NCBI GenBank assembly: GCA_965250275.1
Contig: OZ252297.1
Span: 4,526,001 to 4,590,000 of the forward strand
Reading direction: 5' to 3'
DNA: 64,000 nucleotides
DNA from: G965250275 sp965250275
GTDB taxonomy: Bacteria; Pseudomonadota; Alphaproteobacteria; Rhodobacterales; Rhodobacteraceae
Shown here piece after piece: positions 36,083-45,672 of this stretch; position 1 is the first letter of the stretch, and each line of letters begins with the position of its first letter. Under the pieces are notes generated by a model, which did not search any database, had not been told where the DNA came from, and worked only from the letters and a program-made list of their open reading frames with translations. Both the position numbers and the translations under genes were made by a program.

Positions 36083-37006
36083 TCAGGCCGCCCGGCGGAG
36101 CGCCTGTGCCATGCAGTGAATTCCGCCACCTGTCTTGGAGATCTCAGCAGTCTCCACCGCAGCCACTTCAAAGCCCAGAGCGCGCAGTTTGCCGATCAGA
36201 ACTGTCGACGACACGGGTGCGATCACCTTGTCGTTGCCCAAGGACATCATGTTGCAGCCCAGCGCCATTGTATCCGGGAAGGGTACGTCAATGATCTCGT
36301 GCCCCTTCGCCTTGAGCCATTCGACGATGCCGGGTTCGGTGCAATCGAGGCAGACAGCCGTCAGCTTCTCGGCAACAGGTACGACCATCAGGTCGATATG
36401 GACAAAGAACTCGTCAATGAAGGCAAGACGGACTTCCCAGCCTTCGGCCTCGAACCAGCTGGCCACCTGTCGCGCACCGGGCTCATTTGTCCGTGCTTCG
36501 CCACACCCGATCAGAACGCAACCCTCTTCGATCACGTTGAAGTCGCCGCCTTCGAACGTACCGGCAGTGACCATGTCGTAGATCGGGATACCCAGTGCCT
36601 CATATGCGCGGATCGCTGCATAGTTTTCGCCCCGTCGCCACCACTGAGACATCGCCGTGATGAATGCGCCGTATGGCGTCATAACGCTGCTGTCGCGCGA
36701 GTAGACCTGCATGGTCAGTTCCGGCTCTGGCTCGAGCCAATGCACCTTCACACCGAAATGGCGGTACGCATCGACCAGCTCTGCGTGCTGCGCCTGCGCA
36801 ACCTGAATGTTGCAAGGCGCTTCACGCAGATGCTTGCGCGACAGGCTGGACGTCGCGCGATGGTAAAGATGCGCGGGCGAGCCCAGCAGCACGTCCGTCA
36901 GCGGATCGGTTTCGTTGCGAAACCCCCAGTGCGCGAGGGTCGGTGTGCCGCCGCCTGCATTGCGTCGCTGTAGGGTAAACTTGTCCGATGTCGGTCCCAT
37001 GGTCAT
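36083..37006 (-). CDS. Dimethylarginine dimethylaminohydrolase/arginine deiminase-like hydrolase
   Basis: Guanidino-group-modifying enzyme fold, 307 residues. Signature features: FEGGDFNVI (Glu/Asp contact to the guanidinium), the catalytic His in FFVHIDLMVV, and the nucleophile Cys near the C-terminus in TGGGIHCMAQ. Members hydrolyse arginine, dimethylarginine or related guanidino compounds to citrulline-type products. AAGGAA precedes ATG 37006. It is the last gene of the module B unit, 31 bases after the amidohydrolase, so its substrate may come from an imported peptide or amide. Confidence 0.85.
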   Translation of the reverse strand: MTMGPTSDKFTLQRRNAGGGTPTLAHWGFRNETDPLTDVLLGSPAHLYHRATSSLSRKHLREAPCNIQVAQAQHAELVDAYRHFGVKVHWLEPEPELTMQVYSRDSSVMTPYGAFITAMSQWWRRGENYAAIRAYEALGIPIYDMVTAGTFEGGDFNVIEEGCVLIGCGEARTNEPGARQVASWFEAEGWEVRLAFIDEFFVHIDLMVVPVAEKLTAVCLDCTEPGIVEWLKAKGHEIIDVPFPDTMALGCNMMSLGNDKVIAPVSSTVLIGKLRALGFEVAAVETAEISKTGGGIHCMAQALRRAA

Positions 37007-37037
37007 GTCGGTTCCTTTTTCAAAGACGTCCGCGGTT

Positions 37038-38708
37038 TCAGGACGTGTAAGTTACCTGCCCATCGCAGATTGTCACCAAAGGCTGCGCTTTTGCGAGGTC
37101 TTCGCCCGCTGTCGTTTGCAGGTCGCGGTCCATCACCACAACGTCGGCCATGTAACCCTCTTTCAAAGCACCCTTCTGGTGTTCGTTGAACTCCAGCCAC
37201 GCATTGTCGCGCGTGTACGACGCCAGCGTTTCCAGCAGACCTTGTTTGTTGTCCTCCCACGGGGGTGACAGATCCACGCCATGCACCGCACCCGCCACGG
37301 TGCGCATCGGTTCCACTGGCACCACCGGCCAGTCGGTCGAGAAGCACACCTTGGCGCCGGAGTCGCGGAGTTTTTTCCAGGCAAAGGCATAGGGAATCTG
37401 ACGGGAATGCAGCACCGCGCCGTCCGGATGAGGCTCAAACAACCCGCCTTCGGGCGAATGCAGCGGCTGCAGCGAGGCCACGGCACCCAGTTCGGAGATG
37501 CGCGGCAAATCCTTTGGGTCAATCGTTTCGATATGCTCGATCCGGTGGCGCGAGTCCCGTTTTCCGTTGGCAGTTTGCGCGGCCTGGTACCCGTCCAAAG
37601 TCCGCCGCACCGCCGCGTCACCGATCGCATGCACCGCAATCTGCAAACCCATGGCATCTGCACGAATGCAGGCCTCGTTGAAGTGTTCGGCTTCAAACAC
37701 CGCTTCCCCAAAACACCCCGGTTTGTCGGGATAGGGTTCCAGCATCAATGCGGTGTAGCTGTCCAGAACGCCATCCATGAACATTTTCACATTGCCTGAC
37801 CAAACCTTGTCAGAGTGGAACCTGCGGCGCATTTCGTCCGCTTCGATCAGGCGGTCCAGCGGGTCGAAGTTTTTTAGATGCATCGGGATTTGCGTGCGAA
37901 CCGGCAACCGGCCCTCGGCCTCAAGTTCGCTCAGCAACTCCAACTGATAAAAATTGCCATCCATATTGTGCAGACCGGTGATCCCCGACTTGGCGCAATG
38001 GTTCAATCCGCGAAGGATGACGTCTTTGTCGATGGCCCGCTCTTTCGCGATGGCCGGAGGGATCGGATCGGCTCCGGTGACAAAGCCCAGAAAGTCTCGT
38101 CCGCCCAGTGCCGACAACTCGTTCACCGGGCCGAAGGCGCCAGGTTCGTTCAACTGGCCGAGCGCCTTTCCGTCGTCCCCCATTATGATCTCTGCATCAT
38201 CGGGGGTGTCTGCGCCATGCAGGATGCCCGCTCTTTCGAGCGCAATCGTGTTCGCCCAACCCGTGTGTGCATCCGCTGCCAACAGAAAGAGAGGTCGATC
38301 CGGCAGTATCTCATCCAGATCATGCCGGGTGGTCATGCGCCCGGGCCCGAGGATTTCGTAGCTGGCCGAAGCGCACATGACCAAAGGATCGTCCGGTCGG
38401 GTTTCAGCATAGGCCCGCACCGCATCGCGCAACCCGTCAAAGCCCTGAATTTCGAGCAGATTGAGCCTGTCCAGTTCCGCCGCACCGCCGAAGAGATGGA
38501 CATGGCTGTCGATGAAACCCGGCATCACCGTGCCGCCAGCGGCGTCGATCACGGGCGTGTCAGAACCGGCCAGTGTGCGTACATCAGATGTATCACCGAC
38601 AGCCACGATGCGCCCCTGGCTGATGGCCAAAGCCTCGGCAGAGGCGCGATCCCCGTCGAAGGTCAGAAGTCTGCCATTCAGTATGACAAGATCAATGGTG
38701 CGGGTCAT
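37038..38708 (-). CDS. YtcJ-like metal-dependent amidohydrolase (module B)
   Basis: Amidohydrolase of 556 residues, a clear paralogue of the protein at 25479-27143: both share AGGTV(I/M)PG, the metal site SHVHLFGG, HTGWAN(S/T)IALERAGI, VHAIGDAAVRRTLDGY, HRIEHIE and the late STDWPVVPVEPMR. Predicted cytosolic amide or imide hydrolase. Gene order in this unit is importer, amidase, this gene, DDAH-like hydrolase. 42 bases separate it from the amidase. Confidence 0.9.
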   Translation of the reverse strand: MTRTIDLVILNGRLLTFDGDRASAEALAISQGRIVAVGDTSDVRTLAGSDTPVIDAAGGTVMPGFIDSHVHLFGGAAELDRLNLLEIQGFDGLRDAVRAYAETRPDDPLVMCASASYEILGPGRMTTRHDLDEILPDRPLFLLAADAHTGWANTIALERAGILHGADTPDDAEIIMGDDGKALGQLNEPGAFGPVNELSALGGRDFLGFVTGADPIPPAIAKERAIDKDVILRGLNHCAKSGITGLHNMDGNFYQLELLSELEAEGRLPVRTQIPMHLKNFDPLDRLIEADEMRRRFHSDKVWSGNVKMFMDGVLDSYTALMLEPYPDKPGCFGEAVFEAEHFNEACIRADAMGLQIAVHAIGDAAVRRTLDGYQAAQTANGKRDSRHRIEHIETIDPKDLPRISELGAVASLQPLHSPEGGLFEPHPDGAVLHSRQIPYAFAWKKLRDSGAKVCFSTDWPVVPVEPMRTVAGAVHGVDLSPPWEDNKQGLLETLASYTRDNAWLEFNEHQKGALKEGYMADVVVMDRDLQTTAGEDLAKAQPLVTICDGQVTYTS

Positions 38709-38750
38709 CTTTGGGTCCTTGCGTGGCGTTCCATCCGCATGCTTCAGCTG

Positions 38751-40181
38751 TCAAAGAGGTGGACGGGTGTTTGTGATCATCAACTCCGGCGCCGCAGCCT
38801 CCAATGCGTACCCGACATGAAAGACCCGCGCGTCGTCAAGATGGCGCGAAACAATCTGTATGCTTGTCGGCAATCCATTCCCCCCGACCCCAGAGGGGAT
38901 GGACAACACGGGGCAACGCCCGAGCATATTGAACGGATGGCACATGCACCATCCATACATCGGATCGACCTTCTTTCCGTTGATGAACAGATCATCCCAT
39001 GGGTATTGATCGGCCGGAATCTCGTGGTGGCTCAAAGTCGGGCAAACGAACGCGTAGCAATCCTCCAGGATCGCACCAAAGGCGCGCGCCATTTCGGCCT
39101 GCATTTCATAGGCACCGTAGAACTCTTCGCTCGTCGTCGTACGATTGGCCTCAACACAGTAGCGCGCCCAGTTCGAGGCCAGGGACGGATCGGTTGCCAC
39201 CACGGACGCCATGTACCCGCCAAAGAGATGATCCAGATATGTCATGACCGCTTTGTCTGCACGCTCTGACCAGCCCGGATTGACCTCGACCAACTCGGCG
39301 CCCAGATCCCGAAGCACATCGAGTGTCCTGAGGGTGTTCTTGCGCACATGCTCGTCGACTTCGAAATGTCCCAGGTCCATCGACCACGCGATCTTTTTGC
39401 CTTTCAGATCGCTATAGCTGGTCGGAAGTTCATAGCGTGGACGGATCGACGCGTTGTCCAGCGGGTGCGGGCCACAGAGAATGTTCTGCATCAACGCAGT
39501 ATCCTTCACCGTGCGGGCCATCGGGCCAACCACAGCATACATATCGTAGGCGAACGCCGTGTTGTCCGGGTTCCGACCATAGGGAGGTTTGTAGCCGACA
39601 ACGCCACAGGCCGCAGCCGGAATGCGGATCGATCCACCAATGTCCGATCCAGTGGCCAGCGGAGCGGTGCCGGCTGCCAGTGACGCCCCGGACCCGCCCG
39701 AAGACCCGCCGCAAGTGTAGTCCAAACCCCAGGGCGTTCGGGTTGTGCCATGCAACCGGGAATCCGTGACCCCCGCACTGCAAAACTCGGGCGTGGTCGT
39801 TTGAGCGTGGTAGTAGCCGCCTGCATCAAACAACCGCTGCACTGCAAAATGGGTTTCAGTCGCCACCTCATCCCTGTAGTAGAGCGATCCTTGGGTGACG
39901 ACCTCGCCGATCAGGTCCACTTCATCCTTGATCGCAATCGGCAAACCTTCCAGCAAGCCAAGATCCTCGGCCTGCTCTGCATAGCGGGCTTCGGCCCGTC
40001 TGGCATGATCCATTGCTTTGTCGAAATGCGTCGCGGTAAAGGCATTGATTTTGGGCTCCGTCTCTTCCGCCCGGTCGATCAGGTTCTCCAGATATTCCAC
40101 CGGCGACAGAGACCGCTCCCGGAATTTGGCCAATACATCGGTTGCAGGTGCATAACACAGATCCAGGTCGGCTTTGGTCAT
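38751..40181 (-). CDS. Amidase-signature family amidase (module B)
   Basis: Amidase of 476 residues with the complete triad: Lys in PIAIKDEV, cis-Ser in GGSSGGSG, nucleophile Ser in GSDIGGSIRIPAA. Close in layout to the module A amidase (shared GYKPPYGRNPD and NILCGPHP). Start ATG 40181 (MTKADLDL) is chosen because upstream residues are shadow sequence of the remnant gene region. It begins 17 bases after the stop of a truncated amidase fragment (40198-40389). Confidence 0.92.
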   Translation of the reverse strand: MTKADLDLCYAPATDVLAKFRERSLSPVEYLENLIDRAEETEPKINAFTATHFDKAMDHARRAEARYAEQAEDLGLLEGLPIAIKDEVDLIGEVVTQGSLYYRDEVATETHFAVQRLFDAGGYYHAQTTTPEFCSAGVTDSRLHGTTRTPWGLDYTCGGSSGGSGASLAAGTAPLATGSDIGGSIRIPAAACGVVGYKPPYGRNPDNTAFAYDMYAVVGPMARTVKDTALMQNILCGPHPLDNASIRPRYELPTSYSDLKGKKIAWSMDLGHFEVDEHVRKNTLRTLDVLRDLGAELVEVNPGWSERADKAVMTYLDHLFGGYMASVVATDPSLASNWARYCVEANRTTTSEEFYGAYEMQAEMARAFGAILEDCYAFVCPTLSHHEIPADQYPWDDLFINGKKVDPMYGWCMCHPFNMLGRCPVLSIPSGVGGNGLPTSIQIVSRHLDDARVFHVGYALEAAAPELMITNTRPPL

Positions 40182-40197
40182 TGGTCGTCCATTTAGG

Positions 40198-40389
40198 TTA
40201 GAGAGTTGGGCGCCAGGTGGCGCAGTTGAAAAGCGGATTGGCCTGCTCCATTGCCGCTGCGACACAAAACACGCGTGGGTCGTCGCAGGGCCGCACTGCA
40301 AATAGGACGCCCATCGGCAAACCGCGCTCAGTCACACTCTTCGCAACGGTAAGATCGGGCGGACAGCTAGGGCCAAAACGCAGCATCAT
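40198..40389 (-). pseudogene. Amidase C-terminal remnant
   Basis: A 63-residue frame whose second half, GLPMGVLFAVRPCDDPRVF onward to WRPTL, matches the C-terminal end of amidase-signature enzymes; the intact neighbour ends GLPTSIQIVSRHLDDARVF ... RPPL at the same place. The catalytic core is missing. Its ATG overlaps the stop of the ABC ATPase (ATGA), the same coupling as an intact operon gene. It looks like an amidase gene that lost its middle by internal deletion, or a partial duplicate of the next gene. It could still be translated, but not as an amidase. Confidence 0.65.
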
Positions 40390-42071
40390 TCTTGTGCTCC
40401 GATGTCGTCTGGCAATTTGTGTTGTGAGGCCGCGATCAGCGCGCGCGTGTAATCCTGGGCCGGTGCGGCGAACACGTCCGCACATGCCCCGGTTTCGATG
40501 ATGTGTCCTTTGAGCAAAACCACCACGCGATCGGCGCAGTGCCGCACCACGCTCATGTTGTGGGTGATGATCAGGATGGACACCCCCGTGCGTTCCTGAA
40601 TTTCGTTCAGCAGATTCAGAACCTCGCCCTGCACCGAGACATCCAGACCGGCAGTGGGCTCATCGGCGATGATCAGTTTTGGGCGAAGCGCCAACGCGCG
40701 CGCCACGCCAACGCGACGCGCCTGACCGCCCGAAAGCTCGTGGGGGTAGCGTTGCGCATAGGCGACGGGCAATCCGACACTGCTGAGCAGCTCCGCAACT
40801 CTGGCAGATCGGTCGAAGGCCTTTTCGCCCTGAACCACCAATGGTTCCAGGATCTGTTCTCCGATGGTCACGCGCGGACTGAGCGACCCGACCGGATCCT
40901 GAACCATCATCGAGGTGCAGGCGCGCACGCTCTTCAGAGCCTTTGCGTCGTTCCGATCCACCACTTGCTGATCGACTCGAATGCGGCCCTCGTTGGCGCT
41001 CACCAGTCCCAAAATGGAGCGCGCGATCGTGGTCTTTCCAGACCCGCTTTCGCCCACAAGGGCAAGTGTCTGACCCTGATGCACCGAAAGGCTCACATCC
41101 TGGACGGCGCGCACCTCCTGCCCCTGCCCTCCCAGCCAGTTTGGAAGCAGACCAGGTTTGCGAAACGTCACTACCAGATTGGACACTTCGAGCACTGGTT
41201 CGGTGTTCAGTTTCACCCTGTCCGCCGGCCCGGAAACGATCTCGATCGGTGCAGTCAGATCATCGGTCATCGTTGGAAGGCGCCGGGTGGCCTCTTCTAT
41301 GCGTGCCGGATCACAGCGTAACAGCTTGCGTGTGTAATCGTGTTGTGGTCGAGAAAAGACCTCTTTCACCGGGCCTGCTTCAACGATTTCACCGTCGTGC
41401 ATGACCAGAACATCGTCACACAGACTCGACACCACGCCCAGGTGATGCGTCACAAAGATGACCGCGCACTCCGTCTGGCGCTGCAGGCGGCGCAGAAGAT
41501 CTAGGATTTCCATCTCTAGGGTGGCGTCCAGCGCCGTGGTGGGCTCATCCGCGATAACCAGGTCTGGCTCAAGCATCAGCGCCATGGCGATCGAGACCCG
41601 CTGACGCTGTCCGCCGGACAACTCGTACGGATACATCTTCATCCGGGCCGCCGGGTCCGGAAGGCTGACCCATTCCAGTGCGTCCTGGGCGCGCGACCAC
41701 TTCTCCTTATCGCTCCACGGTTCCCGGTAAAGGATGTCCACCATCTGCTGCCCGATGGTGAGAGCAGGTGTCAGAGCGCTCATCGGATCCTGCGAGATGT
41801 AGGAAACCCGCGCGCCACGCAGGGCCTGCAGGGCATCTGGGGACATACGCAGCAAGTCATCACCATCAAACTGCGCTGTCCCGCTGAAGATGGTTGCGGC
41901 ATCCGGCAAGAGACGTGTCAGCGCCCAGATCAATGTGGATTTGCCTGAACCACTTTCTCCAACAATGCCCAGCACATTCCCCCGCCGCAGCGAAAATCCG
42001 GCATGTTCGACCGCCGTAACCGGCCCGAACCGAACCGCGACGCTGTCCACATCGAGAAGCACGTCAGTCAT
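40386..42071 (-). CDS. Fused dipeptide/oligopeptide ABC ATPase (DppD-DppF type)
   Basis: Double ATPase of 561 residues carrying both nucleotide-binding domains of a peptide importer. First half: GESGSGKSTL, ELSGGQRQRVSIAMAL, LVIADEPTTALD. Second half (from about 285): GESGSGKTTI, ELSGGQARRVGVARAL, LIIADEPTAGLD. Start ATG 42071 (MTDVLLDVDS), three bases after the permease stop. Fusion of the two ATPases is common in alphaproteobacteria. Confidence 0.93.
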   Translation of the reverse strand: MTDVLLDVDSVAVRFGPVTAVEHAGFSLRRGNVLGIVGESGSGKSTLIWALTRLLPDAATIFSGTAQFDGDDLLRMSPDALQALRGARVSYISQDPMSALTPALTIGQQMVDILYREPWSDKEKWSRAQDALEWVSLPDPAARMKMYPYELSGGQRQRVSIAMALMLEPDLVIADEPTTALDATLEMEILDLLRRLQRQTECAVIFVTHHLGVVSSLCDDVLVMHDGEIVEAGPVKEVFSRPQHDYTRKLLRCDPARIEEATRRLPTMTDDLTAPIEIVSGPADRVKLNTEPVLEVSNLVVTFRKPGLLPNWLGGQGQEVRAVQDVSLSVHQGQTLALVGESGSGKTTIARSILGLVSANEGRIRVDQQVVDRNDAKALKSVRACTSMMVQDPVGSLSPRVTIGEQILEPLVVQGEKAFDRSARVAELLSSVGLPVAYAQRYPHELSGGQARRVGVARALALRPKLIIADEPTAGLDVSVQGEVLNLLNEIQERTGVSILIITHNMSVVRHCADRVVVLLKGHIIETGACADVFAAPAQDYTRALIAASQHKLPDDIGAQE

Positions 42072-42073
42072 CC

Positions 42074-42952
42074 TCAGGCCCCTCTGCGCAGTTTCGGATC
42101 GAAGGTGTCGCGCAACGCTTCGCCCAGGAACGTGAACCCGAGGGTCGCCGCGATCAGAGGGACGGAGCCCGCAATCACGAGCCAATAGGTCTGACGGATG
42201 AACTTGTACCCGTCATCAAGGATCAGACCCCAACTGGACTGCGGTGGTTTCACTCCCACACCCAGAAAACTCAGACCTGCCTCCGCGGCAATGAATACGG
42301 GGATGTCCATGGAGGCGAGGATCAGGATCGGACCGATGATATTGGGCAGAACATGGCGTGCGACAATCCGCACGCGGCTCATCCCCATGGCCATCAGCGC
42401 CTCGACATAGTCCGCTTTGGACGCGGCGATGACCGACGTGCGCACAATGCGCCCGTAATACGGGATTGACGTGACCACGAGGATACCGATGACAGTTTTC
42501 AGTCCGGCGCCGAAGATTGGCCCGACTGCCAGAGCCAGAATAATCACCGGATAGGCGCGGACCGTGTCGAAGATCAGGACAATTAGGTTGTCGAGCCAGC
42601 GTGGCCCGAACCCGGCTATCATGCCGAGCACCACGCCCGCACCGACGGACAGCGCCGTGGAAACCAGCGCGACCGTCAGCGCAACCCGTCCGCCATAGAG
42701 CGCCCGGGACAAGACATCACGACCCAATTGATCCGTGCCCAACCAGTGTTCGATTGATGGTGGCTGAAGCTTGGCGGGGACATTGATCGCTGCCGGATCG
42801 AATGGCGCCAGGACGCCAGCAAACACCGCCGACAAGACCAACAGCGTCACCAGTACGACACCTACTGCTCCCATAGGGTCGCGCATCAACCGCTGGAGCC
42901 CAGACAGGACTCCGTTCAGGCGCATAGCCGGGTTTTCGGCGGCAACGCTCAT
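42074..42952 (-). CDS. Dipeptide-type ABC permease (DppC-like)
   Basis: Inner membrane permease of 292 residues with an N-terminal cytoplasmic stretch, six helices and the motif HWLGTDQLGRDVLSRALYGGR typical of DppC/OppC, plus the EAA loop (EALMAMGMSRVRIVARHVLPNIIGPI). It overlaps the preceding DppB-like gene by 4 bases. Confidence 0.93.
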   Translation of the reverse strand: MSVAAENPAMRLNGVLSGLQRLMRDPMGAVGVVLVTLLVLSAVFAGVLAPFDPAAINVPAKLQPPSIEHWLGTDQLGRDVLSRALYGGRVALTVALVSTALSVGAGVVLGMIAGFGPRWLDNLIVLIFDTVRAYPVIILALAVGPIFGAGLKTVIGILVVTSIPYYGRIVRTSVIAASKADYVEALMAMGMSRVRIVARHVLPNIIGPILILASMDIPVFIAAEAGLSFLGVGVKPPQSSWGLILDDGYKFIRQTYWLVIAGSVPLIAATLGFTFLGEALRDTFDPKLRRGA

Positions 42953-43896
42953 TCACCCGACTCCAGATAGCGGGGATCGATGATCGCGTTCAAAATGTCT
43001 GACAGAGTAGTCGCCACGATCAGGATCGCCGACGCCGCAAGCACCGCGCCCAGGGATACCGGGTAGTTGCGCAGCAGCACGGCCTCGTACATCAGTTTGC
43101 CGATCCCCGGGCGCGCGAACACGATCTCGACAAAGACTGCGCTCCCCATCATCACACCGACCCCAATGCCAATGACCGTGATCGTCGGTGCGATCGCGAT
43201 CCGAAGGGCATAGCGGTAGATGATCCGCCGCTTTGGCAGCCCGAAGGCGCGCGCATTACGAATGTAGTTGGTCGACAAAACTTCGATCATGGAGGCCCGG
43301 ACCAAGCGAGCAAGGTAACCGACCCATCCAATCCCCACTGCGATGGCCGGCAGGATCAGGTGGTGCAAAAGCCCCAGAATGCCCTTGTCCTCGCCGGCGC
43401 CAATCGCCGGCACCCAACCCAGTCCGGCCGCAAAGATCAGCATCCCGAAAATCGCGATGATCACGGCCGGAACTGCGATGACGCTGACAGACAGAACGCC
43501 GATCAGGCGGTCAAAGAGGCTGTTGCGATGCACTGCGGCGATGCATCCCAGCGGGATCCCCAGAAGCACTGCAAAGAGGACGGAAGCCAGCAAAAGTTCG
43601 AGCGTGCGGGGCAGATGAATGGCCAGCGTCGTCAGGACCGGCTGCTTGCTCTTGAGGTCCGTTCCCAGATCACCACTGAGCACACTGGTCACATAGTTGA
43701 AAACCTGCACCGGCATTGGTTTGTCCAAGCCCAGCCTTTCGGTGATCGCCTCCTTCAGCGCAGGTGTCGCGCGGGGACCCAGCATCGCGCTGGCCGGATC
43801 GCCGGGTGCGGCCTGGATCAGCACATAAAGGCTTGAGATCGCCAGCAGGAGGACGAGGACGCCAAGGCCAGTGCGTTTCAGGATGTAAACAAGCAT
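42949..43896 (-). CDS. Dipeptide-type ABC permease (DppB-like)
   Basis: Inner membrane permease of 315 residues. The N-terminus is LVYILKRTGLGVLVLLLAI with APGDPA, typical of DppB/OppB, then a periplasmic domain and five further helices; EAA loop YIRNARAFGLPKRRIIYRYALR. It forms the channel with the DppC-like protein. It follows the binding protein gene after about 94 bases that contain no gene. Confidence 0.93.
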   Translation of the reverse strand: MLVYILKRTGLGVLVLLLAISSLYVLIQAAPGDPASAMLGPRATPALKEAITERLGLDKPMPVQVFNYVTSVLSGDLGTDLKSKQPVLTTLAIHLPRTLELLLASVLFAVLLGIPLGCIAAVHRNSLFDRLIGVLSVSVIAVPAVIIAIFGMLIFAAGLGWVPAIGAGEDKGILGLLHHLILPAIAVGIGWVGYLARLVRASMIEVLSTNYIRNARAFGLPKRRIIYRYALRIAIAPTITVIGIGVGVMMGSAVFVEIVFARPGIGKLMYEAVLLRNYPVSLGAVLAASAILIVATTLSDILNAIIDPRYLESGE

Positions 43897-43990
43897 CGGT
43901 TGGAGACTTCGCGGTAAGAGGCCGGGGCCTGCCCGGACGCGTTATGAGCGAAACCCGGACAGCACGAAGAGGGTGCAGGGGTTTTGGACG

Positions 43991-45541
43991 TCAGTTCGCC
44001 TTGCGGAACGCGTGGAAAACCGGGCGGCCATCAGGCAGGATGCCTGGGATCATCCCCTCGCGGTGCAGCAGAGCGACCGGTTCCTGCGTGACGAATACAA
44101 AACTGCCCGACGCTTCCAACAAGCCTTGCATTTCCTTGTAGATCTCGCCGCGTTTGGCCGCGTCCTGTTCAATCCGCGCCTGCTCCAGCAGATCGACATA
44201 CTCGTCGCTGGCAAAACCTTCCCAGTTCCAGAGCCCGATCTGATCTTCGACAAAGTATTGCAACATGTAGAACGCTTCCGGATTTCCGGTCCACGCTTTC
44301 AGGTGCAACTGCAGGTCTGCGGCGCGTATCGCGTCAACGCTCCAGAATGTGCCTTCATCCTGTCCGTTCAGCTCAAGTGTGATGCCAACCTCGGCGAGAT
44401 TGGCCTGCATGATCTGGGCGGCCGTGTCGCGATCCGTGCTGTTTGTGTAGTCGATCCGGATGACCAGCCCCTCGGCCCCCGCTTCGGCCAGGAGCGCACG
44501 TGCTTTCTCGACATCCCGCGTCAAAAGGGGACCGTCCCGGAACCCAAGCCCTCCATCGGCGACCATCCCGGTGGCTTGCCGACCGTGCCCACCCGTCGTG
44601 GCAGCCAGAATGGTTGGAATGTCCAGTGCAAGCTGGATGGCCTGACGCACCCGAATATCCGACAGGCTTTCATGCGTTTGCGAAATGCCCAGGAACAATG
44701 GATCCAGCGTCATGCCCAGCGTGACCACACCCTCGGCGGGCGGGTTGGCGGCAAGGTTGTCGTAGTTGCCCGCCGACGTCCTCGTGTAGTCGATCTCGCC
44801 CGCGGCAAATGCTAGTTCAGCTGCGTTCTCATCGGAAATCGGGATCAAGACGATTTCATCATAGTCCCCGGTCTCTCCGGTCCAGTCAGGATTGCGTTCC
44901 AGCACCAGCTTGTTGCCCGGCTCGAACTCCTTGAGCATGTAGGCACCGGTTGTGGCGACCGGGATCGCCTCGAACCAGCCACCGGCTTCTTCGGCTGCGG
45001 CTTTCGAAATGATCGCCCCGCTGGTGTAAACCAGTGACGCCGGCCAGAGCGTTGCCGAAGGCTCGTTCAGATGGATGATGCCGGTGTACTTGCCGGTCAC
45101 CTCGACGTCCTTGATCGATGAAAACTCGGTGTAGGCCGAGGATTCCATCTCGGGGTCCAGATGCCGCTCGAACGAAAACTCGACGTCTTGGGCCGTCAGC
45201 TCTCCATACCCGCCGGTCCACATGATCCCGGGTTTCAGTTCGAACGAAATCTTCATCGGATCAGACAGGTCGACCGATTTCGCGGCGTCCAGTTCGACTT
45301 TCCACTCATCGCCGGGCACATATTTGCCCAGACGGGGATAAAGATTGTCGATCAGAAACTGATCCACGGTCGATCCCCAATAAGCCGGGTCCAGGTATCC
45401 GGGATCGGACGGAACGGCCATGCGCATGGTGTCCGCGGACACCCCCGTCGCGGCAGTTGCCAGAACGCAGGATGCAATGGCCATCGCACTGGCCGCGTTG
45501 GCGTAGGAGTTGAGCGCCAGTTTGTACTTCGGATGTGACAT
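43991..45541 (-). CDS. ABC substrate-binding protein, peptide/nickel family 5
   Basis: Periplasmic binding protein of 516 residues (SBP family 5). The signal region covers about residues 1-37 (SAMAIASCVLATAATGVSA), then DTMRMAVPSDPGYLDPA. VRQAIQLALDIPTIL is typical of the family. Start ATG 45541 has GGGAG 8 bases upstream; the frame extends to 45571 but without support. First gene of the module B unit, divergent from the HTH regulator. Such proteins bind peptides, opines, amides or glycosides. Confidence 0.9.
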   Translation of the reverse strand: MSHPKYKLALNSYANAASAMAIASCVLATAATGVSADTMRMAVPSDPGYLDPAYWGSTVDQFLIDNLYPRLGKYVPGDEWKVELDAAKSVDLSDPMKISFELKPGIMWTGGYGELTAQDVEFSFERHLDPEMESSAYTEFSSIKDVEVTGKYTGIIHLNEPSATLWPASLVYTSGAIISKAAAEEAGGWFEAIPVATTGAYMLKEFEPGNKLVLERNPDWTGETGDYDEIVLIPISDENAAELAFAAGEIDYTRTSAGNYDNLAANPPAEGVVTLGMTLDPLFLGISQTHESLSDIRVRQAIQLALDIPTILAATTGGHGRQATGMVADGGLGFRDGPLLTRDVEKARALLAEAGAEGLVIRIDYTNSTDRDTAAQIMQANLAEVGITLELNGQDEGTFWSVDAIRAADLQLHLKAWTGNPEAFYMLQYFVEDQIGLWNWEGFASDEYVDLLEQARIEQDAAKRGEIYKEMQGLLEASGSFVFVTQEPVALLHREGMIPGILPDGRPVFHAFRKAN

Positions 45542-45628
45542 GAGAGGCTCCCGATTTGAAAATTTGATCATTTTTTTCGACGGTAGAGCCTCGGTTCCGG
45601 GTTGGATATCTGTATGTGGTCTAGAAAA

Positions 45629-45668
45629 TTATGCCAATTGACTCCTTTCGGCATAAAAAAGCATAAAA
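45629..45668. promoter_or_regulatory. GCATAA repeats between HTH gene and importer
   Basis: Inverted repeat TTATGCC (45629-45635) and GGCATAA (45650-45656), arms 7 bases, followed by another direct GCATAA (45661-45666) just 7 bases before the HTH start. Three like half-sites beside a divergent regulator suggest its operator. The HTH ATG has no Shine-Dalgarno. Confidence 0.5.
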
Positions 45669-45672
45669 CTTC

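Noticed and set aside
37878..39269. 463-residue plus-strand frame across amidohydrolase and amidase
   Set aside because: Antisense shadow of two strongly supported genes; no family features.
40390..40485. N-terminal extension of the amidase remnant
   Set aside because: Arg-rich sequence inside the ABC ATPase gene in another frame; only the part from about 40389 resembles amidases.
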